The notes: generated by a model from the sequence alone, not told the origin. A stretch of DNA of 64,000 nt from CAVZOY01 sp963777095 (GCA_963777095.1 CAVZOY010000002.1:1-64000), one strand, 5' to 3'. Shown: positions 1-9,226, numbered from the stretch's first letter. Made by a program: numbers and translations.

Positions 1-1983
1 CAGGTAGTTGAGGGTCAGGAAGTCGTCACGTCGGCCCGGCTGCGGCGCGAACATCGCCGGCAGTTCGGCGAGCGCCGCGGCCAGGGCCGGCGACGGCGGC
101 GGGACGACCGGGTGGGCGACGCCATAGACGAAGACCAGGGCGCGCGGCAGCCAGCCCTCCCGGTCGCGCAGCTTCAGGACGGCGCCCGCGGTCAGGTTGG
201 CGCCGGCGCTGGCGCCGCCGATCGAGATCCGGTCGGCATCGATCCCGAGTTCCGCGGCGGAGTCGCGCACCCAGCACACCGCGGCGACGGTGTCGTCGTG
301 CGGCACCGGGTAGCTGACGCCGTCGACGGCGAGTCGGTAGTCGACGCTGACGACGACCGCCCCGGCGCGGACGCACACCTCGCGGGCGGTCCAGTCGGCC
401 TCGCGCATGTCCAGGTCGCCGCCCAGGAAGCCGCCGCCGTGCGCCCAGACGAAGCAGGCCCGCCCGGTCCGCTCCCCCGCCGGCGGCTCGTAGATGCGCA
501 CGGGCACCGGCCCGTGCGGTCCGGGCGCCACGTCGTCCCGGATCACGACGACCGGCGGCGCCTCCTCGGGCTCCCACGACTCGTACGCGCGGATCCGCTC
601 GAGCCCGGCCGGGGTGCCGTACGCCTCGCGCATCGAGCTAAGGCCGTCGAGCATCGGGAAGCGGGCGGCGACGTCCGGATGGATCACCGCCGCGCCCGTC
701 TGCAGCGAGCGCAGCAGCGCGTGCTGGCGGCGGACCTGGTCGCGGCCGCGGTAGGGCTCGCGCCGTCCCTCGTACTCGCTGGACAGCCAGCCGTTCCAGC
801 CGGCCTTCTCCAGCGTCGGGACGATGTCGCCCCACGGCACGTGCAGGTCGTGCAGGTCGTCGTCGATCTCGAAGAACTTCGCCTGGATGAAGTGGGTGTG
901 CGGCAGCACCTCGACCAGGTCGGCCATGGGCACCCGCAGCGGGCGCAGCGGCGGCGGGACGTCCTCGTCGTCGTCGGTGCCGAGGACCTCCGCGGCCTCG
1001 CGGACGGCGGCCGTCTGGAAGATGCCGGTGTCGATGAGCAGCTTGAAGTGGTCGGTGCCGGTCTTCTCGATGAACGCGACGTAGCTCTGGGTGACCGGGT
1101 GCTTGATCGGCGTCGGCGAGTGGATCTCCGGGCAGATGACCACGTCGAGCTCGGCGGCGAGGTCGAGGCACCGCGTGACGACCTCCTCCCAGATCGGGTG
1201 CGGGTCGAGGTCCCAGGAGACGACGCCGAACTTCGGCCGGACCGAGGTGAAGCCCAGCTGCTTGGCCAGCCGCAGGTCGAGCTGGAGCTGCTCGGCCCCC
1301 TCGTCCGCGGTGAGGTCACGGCCGAAGAACCGCGTGGTGTCGACCCACGAGCCGAAGTTGGTGGGCGTCAGCCCGTACTTCTGCACCAGGCCGTGCCAGC
1401 CGTCGATCCACGCGGGGTCGGGCGTCGGGTAGTTCGGCAGGTTGCCCTCGCCGAGGATCTCGATGCCGGTGGCGCCGAGGTCGGCGATGTCGGCGAAGAC
1501 GTCCTCGAGGGTCATCGACGTGTAGACGTCGCCGGTGTAGCTGTAGGTCGAGACGCAGTACTTCAAGCCACCCTGCGGCACCGGCGGAACGATGACGCCC
1601 GAGCCGGCGATGGCGAACTCCGAACGGGAGACGAACGGCGGGAAGTACGACCGGCGCAGGTAGAGCGTGGCCTCGATCCGGTGCACGCCCACCGACAGGC
1701 CGCCCGGCTTGGGCACGGTGATCGTGGCCGGCTCGTCGAGCTGCCAGCGGACGTCGGTGGAGGCCCGCAGCTCGTCGAGGGTGAAGGTGCGGCCCTGCAG
1801 CGTCCACAGCGGCACGTGGTCGGGGATGCGCTCGCCGTCGACGACCACCTCGATGCCGTCGAGCATGCTGGCCGGGCCGCCGCGGTAGTTGGGGTTGCGC
1901 AGCTGGAACGAGAAGCCGGTGACCTGGCCGCCGTCCTCGACGTTGCGGAAGCCGCGGCCCTGGATGATCGGGAAGTCCAGCAT
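1..1983 (-). CDS. Three-module protein: DUF6379 (beta) + TIM barrel (alpha) + alpha/beta-hydrolase; 3' end beyond window
   Basis: One open frame from ATG at 1983 to the window edge (661 codons seen). Residues 1-139 are a DUF6379 domain, the beta subunit of C-glycoside deglycosidases (starts MLDFPIIQGRGF). Residues 140-432 are a sugar-phosphate isomerase/epimerase-like TIM barrel, the alpha subunit; motifs CPEIHSP, LLIDTG, FIQAKF and SSEYEG hold the likely metal ligands. Residues 433 onward are a hormone-sensitive-lipase-type esterase with HGGG (His 515) and a GASAG nucleophile elbow (Ser about 592). Family knowledge: alpha/beta deglycosidases cleave 3-keto glycosides by beta-elimination. Both junctions fall on stop/start overlaps in an alternative frame (TTGA near 1566, GTGA near 687). 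Given the single-base insertions elsewhere in the window, three overlapping genes are an equally good reading. ATG 1983 lies just after the GMC1 stop. Confidence 0.8.
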   Translation of the reverse strand, partial: MLDFPIIQGRGFRNVEDGGQVTGFSFQLRNPNYRGGPASMLDGIEVVVDGERIPDHVPLWTLQGRTFTLDELRASTDVRWQLDEPATITVPKPGGLSVGVHRIEATLYLRRSYFPPFVSRSEFAIAGSGVIVPPVPQGGLKYCVSTYSYTGDVYTSMTLEDVFADIADLGATGIEILGEGNLPNYPTPDPAWIDGWHGLVQKYGLTPTNFGSWVDTTRFFGRDLTADEGAEQLQLDLRLAKQLGFTSVRPKFGVVSWDLDPHPIWEEVVTRCLDLAAELDVVICPEIHSPTPIKHPVTQSYVAFIEKTGTDHFKLLIDTGIFQTAAVREAAEVLGTDDDEDVPPPLRPLRVPMADLVEVLPHTHFIQAKFFEIDDDLHDLHVPWGDIVPTLEKAGWNGWLSSEYEGRREPYRGRDQVRRQHALLRSLQTGAAVIHPDVAARFPMLDGLSSMREAYGTPAGLERIRAYESWEPEEAPPVVVIRDDVAPGPHGPVPVRIYEPPAGERTGRACFVWAHGGGFLGGDLDMREADWTAREVCVRAGAVVVSVDYRLAVDGVSYPVPHDDTVAAVCWVRDSAAELGIDADRISIGGASAGANLTAGAVLKLRDREGWLPRALVFVYGVAHPVVPPPSPALAAALAELPAMFAPQPGRRDDFLTLNYL

Positions 1984-1985
1984 CG

Positions 1986-3503
1986 TCAGTTCTCCTTCGA
2001 GAGGTCGGCCGCGAGCGCCGTCGGCGCCGCGGACCGCGAGGGCGACGCTGGTCAGCGTCGGGTTCATCGAGTTGGCGGTCGGGATCAGGCCGTTGCCGGC
2101 CAGCACGAGGCCGGGCACGCCCCACACCCGCGAGTACGGAGTCGCAGACGCTGGTGCCGTCGTCGGCCGCGCCCATGCGGACGGTGCCCATGTAGTGCAG
2201 CGAGCTGCCGGCCGGCATGACCTTCGGCATCCCGTCGACGAACTCGCCCAGCGCGGCGGCCGCCCGGGCCTGGTGCTTGCGCGCCCGCTCGAAGTCCGCC
2301 TCCTCCACGTCGGTGAGCTCGTAGGCGATCCGGATGCCGGGCAGGCCGTTCTCGTCGGGCGCGTCGTCCTCGAAGGTCAGCCGGTCCTCCGGCCGCGGCC
2401 GCTTGCGGATCCCCCAGCCCATGCCGACGTAGCCGGCCGGGTTGTCCCGGAACCGGCTGCCCTCGGGCAGCGGCGCCGGGGAGACCGGGCTGAACATCAT
2501 CTGGGCGGAGTACGGGTGCCGCTCCTCGTCGAACGGGATGGCGACGATGGCCCGGATCGGGTCCACCGGACCGGACGACTCCTCCCGGGGCGGGAGGACG
2601 TCGGGACGCACGGCGACCACGCCGAACAGCAGCGGGTGCTCGGTCAGGTAGCGGCCGAGCGCCTCGGGCCGGATGCCCGAGGCCCACAGCAGCTGCGGCG
2701 TGCGGAACGCGTCGGCGGCCAGCACGACGGCGTCGGCCCGGACCTCCTCCTCGGCGCCGGTCCGCTGGTCGCGCAGGACGGCGCCGACGACGCGGTCGCC
2801 GTCCCGGACGACCCGGACGCACAGCGTCTCCGGCCGCAGCGTGAACCGGTCGGCGTGCGCGCCCTCGGCCAGCGGCCCGAGGACGACGTCCGTGCCGCTC
2901 CACCGCAGCGAGCCGTCCTCGCGCGGATCGGCGGCCACGGGCAGGGGCCGGACGGTGATGCCGTCGGGGGCGAACTCGTCGCGGATCCGCTCGAGGATCG
3001 CCGTGCGCCTGCGGCGCGCCGTCGAACGAGGGCCGGTAGACGTGCAGCAGCGCCTCGGCGGCGGTGATGTGCTCGCTCCCACTCCGCGTCGTCGATGAAC
3101 GGGATCCGCTCGGGGCCGGTCGGGCGCGGGCGTGGCGCAGGTCCAGTGCACGCCCTGCCCGCCGACGCAGGTGGCGCCGGCCGCGGCCGGCATGCCCGGG
3201 GAGCCCTCGGCGGCACGGCCGATGAGGTGGGTGCCCTGCCGGGCGGTGATGGTGCCCTCGACGACGACGCCGCCGGGGATGCCGGAGACGCCGCTCTCGG
3301 TGGCCCGGCCCTGCGAGGCGAGCCGGGCGGCCGCCTGCTCCTCCGGGTCGGGGATGTTCTTCACGTTCATGCCGGGCGGCGTGGTGACCACCGGGCCCGG
3401 CCTCGACCATCAGCACGGAGACGTCGTCGAGCGTCTCGAGCAGGCGCCGGGCGTAGGTCGCGCCGGTCGGGCCGCTCCCGACGATCAGGACTCGGGGGGT
3501 CAT
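1986..3503 (-). CDS. GMC-family FAD oxidoreductase (glycoside 3-oxidase-like), copy 1, frameshifted
   Basis: FAD-dependent GMC oxidoreductase. The N-terminus has the dinucleotide-binding motif VGSGPTGATYARRL; further on are MNVKNIPDPEEQ, GGQGVHW, TPQLLWASGIRPEALGRYLTEHP, SSLHYMGTVRMG and a C-terminal NSMNPTLTSVAL with the conserved active-site Asn. This matches the pyranose/C-glycoside 3-oxidase branch (CarA-like), which makes 3-keto glycosides, the substrate of the deglycosidases in the same operon. The frame breaks at about 3388, 3118, 3075, 3008, 2145 and 2025. Each break is repaired by dropping one G or C, and the six together restore about 503 residues ending just before the three-module protein. 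ATG 3503 overlaps the expected stop of the second GMC gene (ATGA). I read it as an intact gene carrying sequence errors; a real pseudogene is possible but less likely. Confidence 0.82.
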
Positions 3504-5013
3504 GCGGGCGCTCCTTGGGCGGCGGGGTGTCGGCCAGCGAGGCGGCCAGGGCGCGGGCGGTGAGGACGCCGAGCGCGACGGCGGTCAGGGTCGGGTTGCA
3601 GGCGGTGGCGGTCGGGATGACGTTGTTGCCGCCGACGTAGAGGTTGGCGGTGCCCCAGACCCGGCCGGTGGGGTCGCAGACGCTGGTGCCGTCGTCCTCG
3701 GTGCCCATCCGGGTGGTCCCCAGGTAGTGCAGCGAGCTGCCCGACGGCATGACGAACGGCTCCCCGAGCGGCCGGCCCAGCGCCTGCGCCGCCTCGGCGA
3801 TCTCGACCTTCGCCGCCGCGATCGCGGCCTCGTCGGCGGCGCTCAGGGCGTAGTCGATCCGGATCGCCGGCAGGCCGTGCTCGTCGGCCGCGTCGTCGTC
3901 GAACCAGACGCGGTTGTCGGGCGAGAGCTCCTTCTTGCAGAACCAGCCGAGGCCGACGACCTGGCCGGGCCGGACGGTGACGCCCGGGTCCAGCGGCACC
4001 GGGGAGGCGTCCATCTGCATGACCTGGCCGTGGAACGGGCGGTCGGCGGCGTAGGGCACCCAGGAGACGCCGGAGACCGGCACGATCGCGCCGCCGCCGG
4101 GCGCCGCGGCGGCCGTGACCGGCAGGTCGACGTCGACGGGTGCGTCCGCGGGGACGTACTTCTCGTCGAGCACGGACGCCGCCATGATCTGCGGGTGCTC
4201 GGTCAGGTACCGGCCGAGCGCCTCGGGCCGGATGCCGGACGCCCACAGCAGCTGCGGGGTGCGCCAGGCGTCGGCGGCGACGACGACCGCGCGGGCGGTG
4301 ATCGTCGACCGCTCGCCCGTCGCCACGTCGACGACCTCGACCCCGGTCGCCCGGTCGCCGTCGAGCGACGACCCGCCGGGCCAGCGTGCCGGTGCGCAGC
4401 TCGACGTCCGGCCGCTCCCACAGGTCGCCGGCGATGATCGCCGGGCCCGGTCCAGTGCAGGGCGCCGTCCTCGCCCACCGTCACGGCGACCGGCATCGGC
4501 GCCGACGGGGCGGCGGTTCGGCCGGTCGAACAGCTCGCCCAGCACCTGCTGCACCGCGCCGGTCAGCGGGGCGCGGTCGAAGGCGTGCGTCGTGACGGCC
4601 AGCAGCTGCTCGGCCCGGGTCAGCGCCTCGTCGAGGACGGCGGGGTCGATGCAGTCGGGCACCTCGTCGTCCACCGGCCGCGGGCAGGCCGCGGTCCAGT
4701 GCGCGCCCATCCCGCCGACGTTCGTGGACATGGCCGCGTTCGGCATGGCCTCCGCACCGACGAGCACCGTGCCGGGACGGGCGGGCGTGCCGCCGGGCAG
4801 CGGGCCGGGGCCGGTGGCCAGCTCGGCCAGCATGCGGTCGCGCGCCTCGGCGTCGGCGATGTTCTTGACGTGCCCGCCGGCCGTATCGCCCAGGGCCCGC
4901 CCCGCCTCGAGGACGAGGACCTGCAGGCCGGCCTCGAGGTCGGCCAGCTCGCGGGCGATCGCCGTCCCGACCGGGCCGGAGCCGACGATCAGGACGTCGC
5001 AGTCGGTGCTCAT
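3500..5013 (-). CDS. GMC-family FAD oxidoreductase (glycoside 3-oxidase-like), copy 2, frameshifted
   Basis: Second GMC oxidoreductase. The start MSTDCDVLIVGSGPVGTAIA carries the FAD-binding glycine motif, followed by VKNIADAEARDR, GGMGAHWTAACPRP, the shared TPQLLWASGIRPEALGRYLTEHP block, SSLHYLGTTRMG and ATACNPTLTAVAL (active-site Asn). The predicted role is C3 oxidation of a glycoside or sugar with FAD, ahead of beta-elimination. Frame breaks at about 4505, 4447 and 4385 are each fixed by removing one G or C. The upstream frame runs on to 3367, 130 bases into the next gene, but an ATGA overlap at 3500-3503 marks the probable true stop. ATG 5013 overlaps the TGA of the upstream TIM-barrel gene. 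Copy 1 differs in the middle and in the motif before NPTLT, so the two may differ in substrate. Confidence 0.82.
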
Positions 5014-6029
5014 CTCGCCACTGCCGGCTCGGCCTCGAGGAGCCGCTTGAGCATGTCGTGCTGGGCGCGGATCTGGTCGAAGGCGTTGTAGCGGTCGCTG
5101 TAGGCGTGCGCCTCGTACTCGCTGGAGATGAAGCCGGTGTAGTTCTGCTCGCGCAGCACGCGGGCGACGACGGGCCAGTCGATCGACGGGTCCTCCCCGT
5201 CGACGATCCCGTAGAACTTGCCGTGCACGTGCACGACGTGGGGGAAGAAGTCGGCCCAGCGCTCGGGCGCCATCTTCCCGTGCATCGTGAACAGCATCTT
5301 CAGGTTGCCGACCTGCGGCGGCGTGGCGCCCAGCTCGGCGGCGCGGGCCTCCAGCTCGGGGAACTTGGCCATCGTGGGGCCGGGCTCGGCCCAGATCTGC
5401 TTGGTCAGCGCGGTCAGCTCCGGCGAGATGCCGGCGGCCCGGTGGGCGTCGTCGACCGCGTCGGGGACGGCGCGCATGCTCGAGCTCATGTCGGGGATGA
5501 ACCCCAGCCACTGGGTGTCGAGCCGGGTGAACAGCTCCTTGAGCGCCGCGACCGGCGGGGCCTCGATGGTCAGCGGGGCGTGGATCTCCACGCCGATCTT
5601 CACGCCGAGCTCCTCGGCCAGCGGCAGCAGCCGCTCGAGCGTGGCCGGGCTGGTCTCGACGCCCACCCGCGTGACCGGGAAGCCGAGGGCGGCGGCGCCG
5701 CGCACCTGGACGGCGACGTACTCGTAGGACTCGTCGTCGCTCAGCAGCCGGCCCGGGTAGAGGCCCGAGGTCGTTGTTGATGGCCAGGCAGGACGGCGTG
5801 AGGCCGGAGTCCTCGATGACGCCGCGGACCTCGCGCGACGGCGGCGTCGTCCAGTCGCGGCCAGCCGCGCAGGCTCTGGAAGGCGACCATCTCCAGGCCG
5901 GGGCCGAGGTCGCGGGCGGCGACCTCGTTCACCAGGGAGGCGAAGTCGCGGCCGGGCTTGCGCTGCTCCAGCGACAGGCTGAACAGGGTGGTGCCCAGGC
6001 GCGGGCAGCCCGGGGGCGGTGTCGGTCAT
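5010..6029 (-). CDS. TIM-barrel C-glycoside deglycosidase alpha-type protein (alpha2), frameshifted
   Basis: Sugar-phosphate isomerase/epimerase-like TIM barrel of about 338 residues once three single-base insertions (about 6005, 5862 and 5770) are removed. The repaired N-terminus reads GTTLFSLSLEQR. Recognisable motifs are GVEIHAPLTIE (metal-ligand Glu), FIPDMSSS, VHVHGKFYGI and SSEYEAHAYSD, the last being the conserved C-terminal Glu of this family. It ends DQIRAQHDMLKRLL like the other alpha modules. Predicted catalytic subunit of an alpha/beta deglycosidase acting on 3-keto glycosides. It sits between a DUF6379 gene (stop 4 bases before ATG 6029) and GMC copy 2 (ATGA overlap). The assignment to this subfamily rests on the four DUF6379 partners; without them it would only be called an isomerase/epimerase. 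Confidence 0.8.
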   Translation of the reverse strand: MTDTAPGLPAPGHHPVQPVAGAAQARPRLRLPGERGRRPRPRPRPGDGRLPEPARLAATGRRRRRARSAASSRTPASRRPAWPSTTTSGLYPGRLLSDDESYEYVAVQVRGAAALGFPVTRVGVETSPATLERLLPLAEELGVKIGVEIHAPLTIEAPPVAALKELFTRLDTQWLGFIPDMSSSMRAVPDAVDDAHRAAGISPELTALTKQIWAEPGPTMAKFPELEARAAELGATPPQVGNLKMLFTMHGKMAPERWADFFPHVVHVHGKFYGIVDGEDPSIDWPVVARVLREQNYTGFISSEYEAHAYSDRYNAFDQIRAQHDMLKRLLEAEPAVAR

Positions 6030-6032
6030 GAG

Positions 6033-6438
6033 TCAGGCTCCCGCCGCGGTCAGCGTCTTGTCGGTCGAGCTGGGCGCCACCAGGGGCACCCGGTCCGGGC
6101 CGGTGAGGATGTAGGGGATCGAGAGGCCCAGCAGCAGCTGGACGCGGTGCTCCCGGCCGGCGGCGGTCTCGACCGGCACGTGCAGCACCACCGGGTCGGT
6201 GGTGAACCAGTACTCGTCGCCCTTGTCGGCCAGCTCGGCCCAGCCGTACCGGTGACCGTTGACGGTCACCGACAGCGAGGCCGTGTCGATCCGCTCGCCG
6301 TCGACGGTCAGGTCGGCCTTCACCAGCGACGGGCAGCGGCAGCGCCCGGTACCAGTGCGAGTAGACGGCGATGTCGAGGCCGTCGGGGGTGGCGGTGAGC
6401 GAGTCGGTGCGCACCACCTGGTCGTCGAGGGGTCCCAT
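6033..6438 (-). CDS. DUF6379, C-glycoside deglycosidase beta-type subunit (beta2), one frameshift
   Basis: Small beta-sandwich-type protein of about 134 residues. It starts MGPLDDQVVRTDSLTATPDG and continues with SHWYRALPLP. A one-base C insertion near 6332 moves the frame, after which VKADLTVDGERIDTASLSV and GLSIPYILTGPDRVPL follow to the stop. The pattern (YRALPLP, a 'VDGE' strand, a late IPY strand) is shared with the other DUF6379 domains here. In characterised C-glycoside deglycosidases this subunit completes the active site of the TIM-barrel partner (family knowledge). It is one of two DUF6379 genes in tandem between alpha3 and alpha2, so it probably pairs with alpha2, which starts 4 bases downstream. 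Confidence 0.78.
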
Positions 6439-6449
6439 GTCTGTTCCTC

Positions 6450-6836
6450 TCAGGCCGCGAGCGTGAGCCGCTTGGAGTCCCGGCCGCCGCCGGGAACGGG
6501 CATGTACGAGATGCGCAGCCGGACGGCGACGGTGACGTCGTGCTCGCCCGGGGTCAGCGGCTCGTCGGTCTCGAAGGCCAGCTGCGCCCGCTCCCCCATC
6601 TCCCACCGGTCGTCGGTGGTCTGCGGCAGCTGGTCGAAGGTGTAGGTGTTGCCGTGCACGGTGAACGTGGTGCGCGACGCCGGCACGGGCGTCCCGTCGA
6701 GGACGAGGTCGACGGCCTCGACCATCGACAGGGTCAGGCCCCGGTAGTACGGCATCCGGACCTCGACGACGCCGCCGGTGCGGCCGTCGTCCAGGGCGCG
6801 GAAGTTCTCCTCGCAGACGATGTACTGGTCGAACAT
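6450..6836 (-). CDS. DUF6379, C-glycoside deglycosidase beta-type subunit (beta3)
   Basis: Intact 128-residue DUF6379 protein. It starts MFDQYIVCEENFRAL and carries VRMPYYRGLTLSMVEAVDL, the Arg/Tyr-rich first strand plus 'LVLDG' strand seen in all four copies, then a late LRISYMPVPGGG strand. Predicted non-catalytic or active-site-completing beta subunit of a deglycosidase. ATG 6836 overlaps the TGA of alpha3 by one base (TGATG), so alpha3 and beta3 are translationally coupled and are the best candidates for a working pair. There is no signal peptide, so it is cytoplasmic. Confidence 0.85.
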   Translation of the reverse strand: MFDQYIVCEENFRALDDGRTGGVVEVRMPYYRGLTLSMVEAVDLVLDGTPVPASRTTFTVHGNTYTFDQLPQTTDDRWEMGERAQLAFETDEPLTPGEHDVTVAVRLRISYMPVPGGGRDSKRLTLAA

Positions 6837-7927
6837 CAGTGGGACCCCGTTCCTGTGGTCTGTGGCCCCGTCCCGGGTCCCACCCCGAGCGTGCGAGGGG
6901 TGGGGAGGACGGGGTCCTTCTGCTTCTCGCCGAGCAGGCGGGCGAACATGGCGTGCTGGCGGCGGACCTGCTCGACGCTGTCGACCGGGAAGGCGTCCTG
7001 GATGTGCCGGTTGCCCTCGTACTCGCTGGAGAGGTAGCCGTCGAAGCCGCCCTCGATGAGCACCGGGACGATCTCGTCGTAGGGGATCGAGTACTCGTAC
7101 TCGGCCCCGGTCGTCTCATCCAGGGCCATCTCGTAGAACTTCGCCTGGATGTGCCCGATGCGGGCCATGTGGTCGAGCATGTGCTTGGGCTCGGTCCAGA
7201 TGTAGTGCGTCGCCTGGCGGGCCAGACCGATGTCGAGCGGCCCACCGTTGCGGTAGTTGACCAGGTCCATCAGGCCGTGGGTGTCGCCCTGGTCGTCGTA
7301 GGTCTTCACGATCAGGTCGACCAGGTCGGGCCGGGCGCCGCCCCGCAGTGCCCGCTCGCTGACCACGCGGGGGAATCGCCGGACGTAGGTGCCCATGTCG
7401 GGCATGAACCCCAGCGCCGGCGACCCGGTCCGGTCCATGACCTCCAGGTGCTGCAGGATCCACGGGTGCTCGTAGTGGAAGGGCGCGTGCACCTCGAGCA
7501 GCAGCCGGACGCCCTGCTCCTCGGCGTACGGAGCCGCGGCCGCCATGACCTCCGGCGGGGTGTTGATGATGGCCCGGACGACCGTGGCGCCGAGGCGCAC
7601 CGCGATGTCGATGTCGCGGTGGACGGAGGCGACCTGCTCCTCCGGCGTCAGCCAGCGGTGCGGGTAGAGCTTGGTGTCGAGGAAGAGGTCGGTCGCGACC
7701 GGCGTGGTCCCGTACTTCTCCATCCACGAGAACCAGGTGTCGACGAACTCGTCGGAGACGGTCGGGAAGCCGGGGATCATCTGCTCCGGGATGATCTCGA
7801 TCCCGTTCGCGCCGAAGCTCGCGGCGGCGGCGATGCACTCCTCGACGGACAGGGTCCGGAGGAAGTACTCCTCCTGGAACGAGTAGAGGCTGACGCCGCG
7901 CTTGACGGTGTGCGCTGCTGTGGTCAT
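6836..7927 (-). CDS. TIM-barrel C-glycoside deglycosidase alpha-type protein (alpha3)
   Basis: Intact 363-residue sugar-phosphate isomerase/epimerase-like TIM barrel. It begins RGVSLYSFQEEYF; LRTLSVEECIAAAASFGANG is the first helix. Putative metal-ligand motifs are LLEVHAPFHYEHP, FMPDMGTY, HIQAKFYEM and SSEYEGNRH. The family includes isomerases, epimerases and the alpha subunit of C-glycoside deglycosidases; the coupled DUF6379 gene points to the last. A C-terminal tail after GEKQKDPVLPTP is low-complexity (Gly/Thr/Pro) and probably disordered. The gene lies 31 bases after the peroxiredoxin-like gene. It is the best-preserved alpha gene in the operon. Confidence 0.87.
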   Translation of the reverse strand: MTTAAHTVKRGVSLYSFQEEYFLRTLSVEECIAAAASFGANGIEIIPEQMIPGFPTVSDEFVDTWFSWMEKYGTTPVATDLFLDTKLYPHRWLTPEEQVASVHRDIDIAVRLGATVVRAIINTPPEVMAAAAPYAEEQGVRLLLEVHAPFHYEHPWILQHLEVMDRTGSPALGFMPDMGTYVRRFPRVVSERALRGGARPDLVDLIVKTYDDQGDTHGLMDLVNYRNGGPLDIGLARQATHYIWTEPKHMLDHMARIGHIQAKFYEMALDETTGAEYEYSIPYDEIVPVLIEGGFDGYLSSEYEGNRHIQDAFPVDSVEQVRRQHAMFARLLGEKQKDPVLPTPRTLGVGPGTGPQTTGTGSH

Positions 7928-7958
7928 GGCCGGGGCTCCTGCTGACGTCGGAAGGGGA

Positions 7959-8850
7959 TCAGGACGCGGTGCGGGTCGGGCGGAAGTCGACCCAGCCGGG
8001 GAGCTCCCAGGGACGGACCAGGGCAGCGCGCAGACGTGCCGCGAGGTCGTCGGCGTCGGGCAGCGGTGCGCTGCGACCGTCCGCGCGCTGGTAGACCCGG
8101 CACGTCAGGGCCGGCGCGGCGTCGGTCGGGAACAGGTCGCGCCCGCCGACCTGGAACGTGGGCGACCCCGGGAAGCCGAGCCGCTGGGCCTCGGCACGGG
8201 TGCGCACCTCGCGGCGGGCGACGAGCACCTCTCCCCTGCCCAGCTCCTCGAGCGTCTGCTGCAGCAGGTCCTCGGCCTCGCCCGTGGGTGGGGCAGCCCT
8301 CCCACCAGAGCAGCTCGACCCGCCACTTGATCGAGCACCCCGCGACCGAGGTGGTCGAGCGCCGCACCTCGCGCCCGGCGAGGACGTCGTCCAGCGCCTC
8401 ACGGACCCATGAGGCGTCCAGCGCAGGGTTGTCGTAGTCGCCGTCCGGGGCACCGTGGTAGCGCACGACGCCTGCACGGTCGATCACGAACACCTCGGGC
8501 GTCGCGGTCGCGCCGTACGCCCGGGCGGTCGCCTGGTCGGCGTCCCGCAGGAACGGCCCGGCCACCTCCCCGGCCGCGACCCGCTCGGCCATGGCGGCCG
8601 CGGAGTCCTCGACGTGGTCGGTCTCGTCGTTGCTGACCAGCTGCAGGACGGCGACGTCCCGGTCGGCGACGTCGCGGGCGACCTGCTGGATCCGGTCATG
8701 CCAGGCACGGGCGTACGGGCAGCCGTTGGCGGTGAAGACCACCACCGTCGCCGCGTGCTGCACCGGCTCGAGCCGCACCAGCGTGCCGTCGGTGTCGGGC
8801 AGCTCGAAGAGCGGCGCGGGGTCCCCCACGCTGAGCCGGGGATCGGTCAT
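7959..8850 (-). CDS. Peroxiredoxin-like (AhpC/TSA fold) protein with a second thioredoxin-like domain, one frameshift
   Basis: N-terminal half (about residues 1-175) is a redoxin-type thioredoxin fold of the PRX-like1 group: GDPAPLFELPDTDG, VVVFTANGCPYARAWHDR with a single candidate active Cys, and ATPEVFVIDRAGVVRYHGA. A C-terminal domain follows with ELLWWEGCPTH and GFPGSPTFQVGGRDLFP, typical of a small thioredoxin-like domain. One extra G near 8292 shifts the frame between CPTH and GEAEDLLQQ; removing it gives about 296 residues. The gene lies inside the glycoside operon and its ATG overlaps the upstream DUF6379 stop (ATGA). Inference: it may remove peroxide formed if the GMC enzymes use oxygen. 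Its peroxidase activity and electron donor are unknown. Confidence 0.72.
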
Positions 8851-9224
8851 CGGACGGTTGCCTCCGTTCGGACGGCGGCCCGCTGCACGAGCGGTACGCC
8901 GGGGGACTGCTGCATGTAGGGGATGCGGACGGCGACGCCGACCTCGACGGAGACGACGTCACCGGGCCGGCCCGGGGAGTCCAGGGAGACATCGAGCGCG
9001 TCGCGCAGGTCCCACCAGGCGTCCGAGTCGCCGGCCTCCGTCACCGTGCCGGCGAAGCCGCCGACGGCGACCGAGCCGACCTCGACCGGCGCACCGTCGA
9101 CGCGGACCTCGAGCGCCTCGAGGCAGGAGACGGGCAGAGAGCGGTACCAGGGCAGGTGCACGGCCACGGACAACCGGCCGTCCCGGGCGGACAGCCCGTC
9201 GGGGCGGACGGTTCCCTCGGTCAT
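8847..9224 (-). CDS. DUF6379, C-glycoside deglycosidase beta-type subunit (beta4)
   Basis: About 125 residues, starting MTEGTVRPDGLSARDGRLSV, then VHLPWYRSLPVSCLEALEV (the shared 'YRxLP...LEALEVRVDG' strand pair) and a late VAVRIPYMQQSPGVPL strand. This matches the DUF6379 pattern of the other copies. ATG 9224 is one possible start; GTG at 9230 overlaps the TGA of alpha4 (GTGA) and would add two residues. Predicted partner of the adjacent alpha4 barrel. The 3' end overlaps the ATG of the peroxiredoxin-like gene. Confidence 0.78.
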   Translation of the reverse strand: MTEGTVRPDGLSARDGRLSVAVHLPWYRSLPVSCLEALEVRVDGAPVEVGSVAVGGFAGTVTEAGDSDAWWDLRDALDVSLDSPGRPGDVVSVEVGVAVRIPYMQQSPGVPLVQRAAVRTEATVR

Positions 9225-9226
9225 GG

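Noticed and set aside
112..2220. Long plus-strand frame opposite the three-module protein (and many similar long antisense frames, such as 13672-17226 and 45974-49015)
   Set aside because: Arg/Gly/His-rich, no recognisable motif, and exactly opposite a real gene. High GC content keeps the complementary frame open.
1986..6438. Pseudogene interpretation of the GMC and TIM-barrel genes
   Set aside because: All motifs survive across the breaks, and the same one-base G/C insertions hit essential genes (tkt, tal, tpiA). A sequence error explains both.
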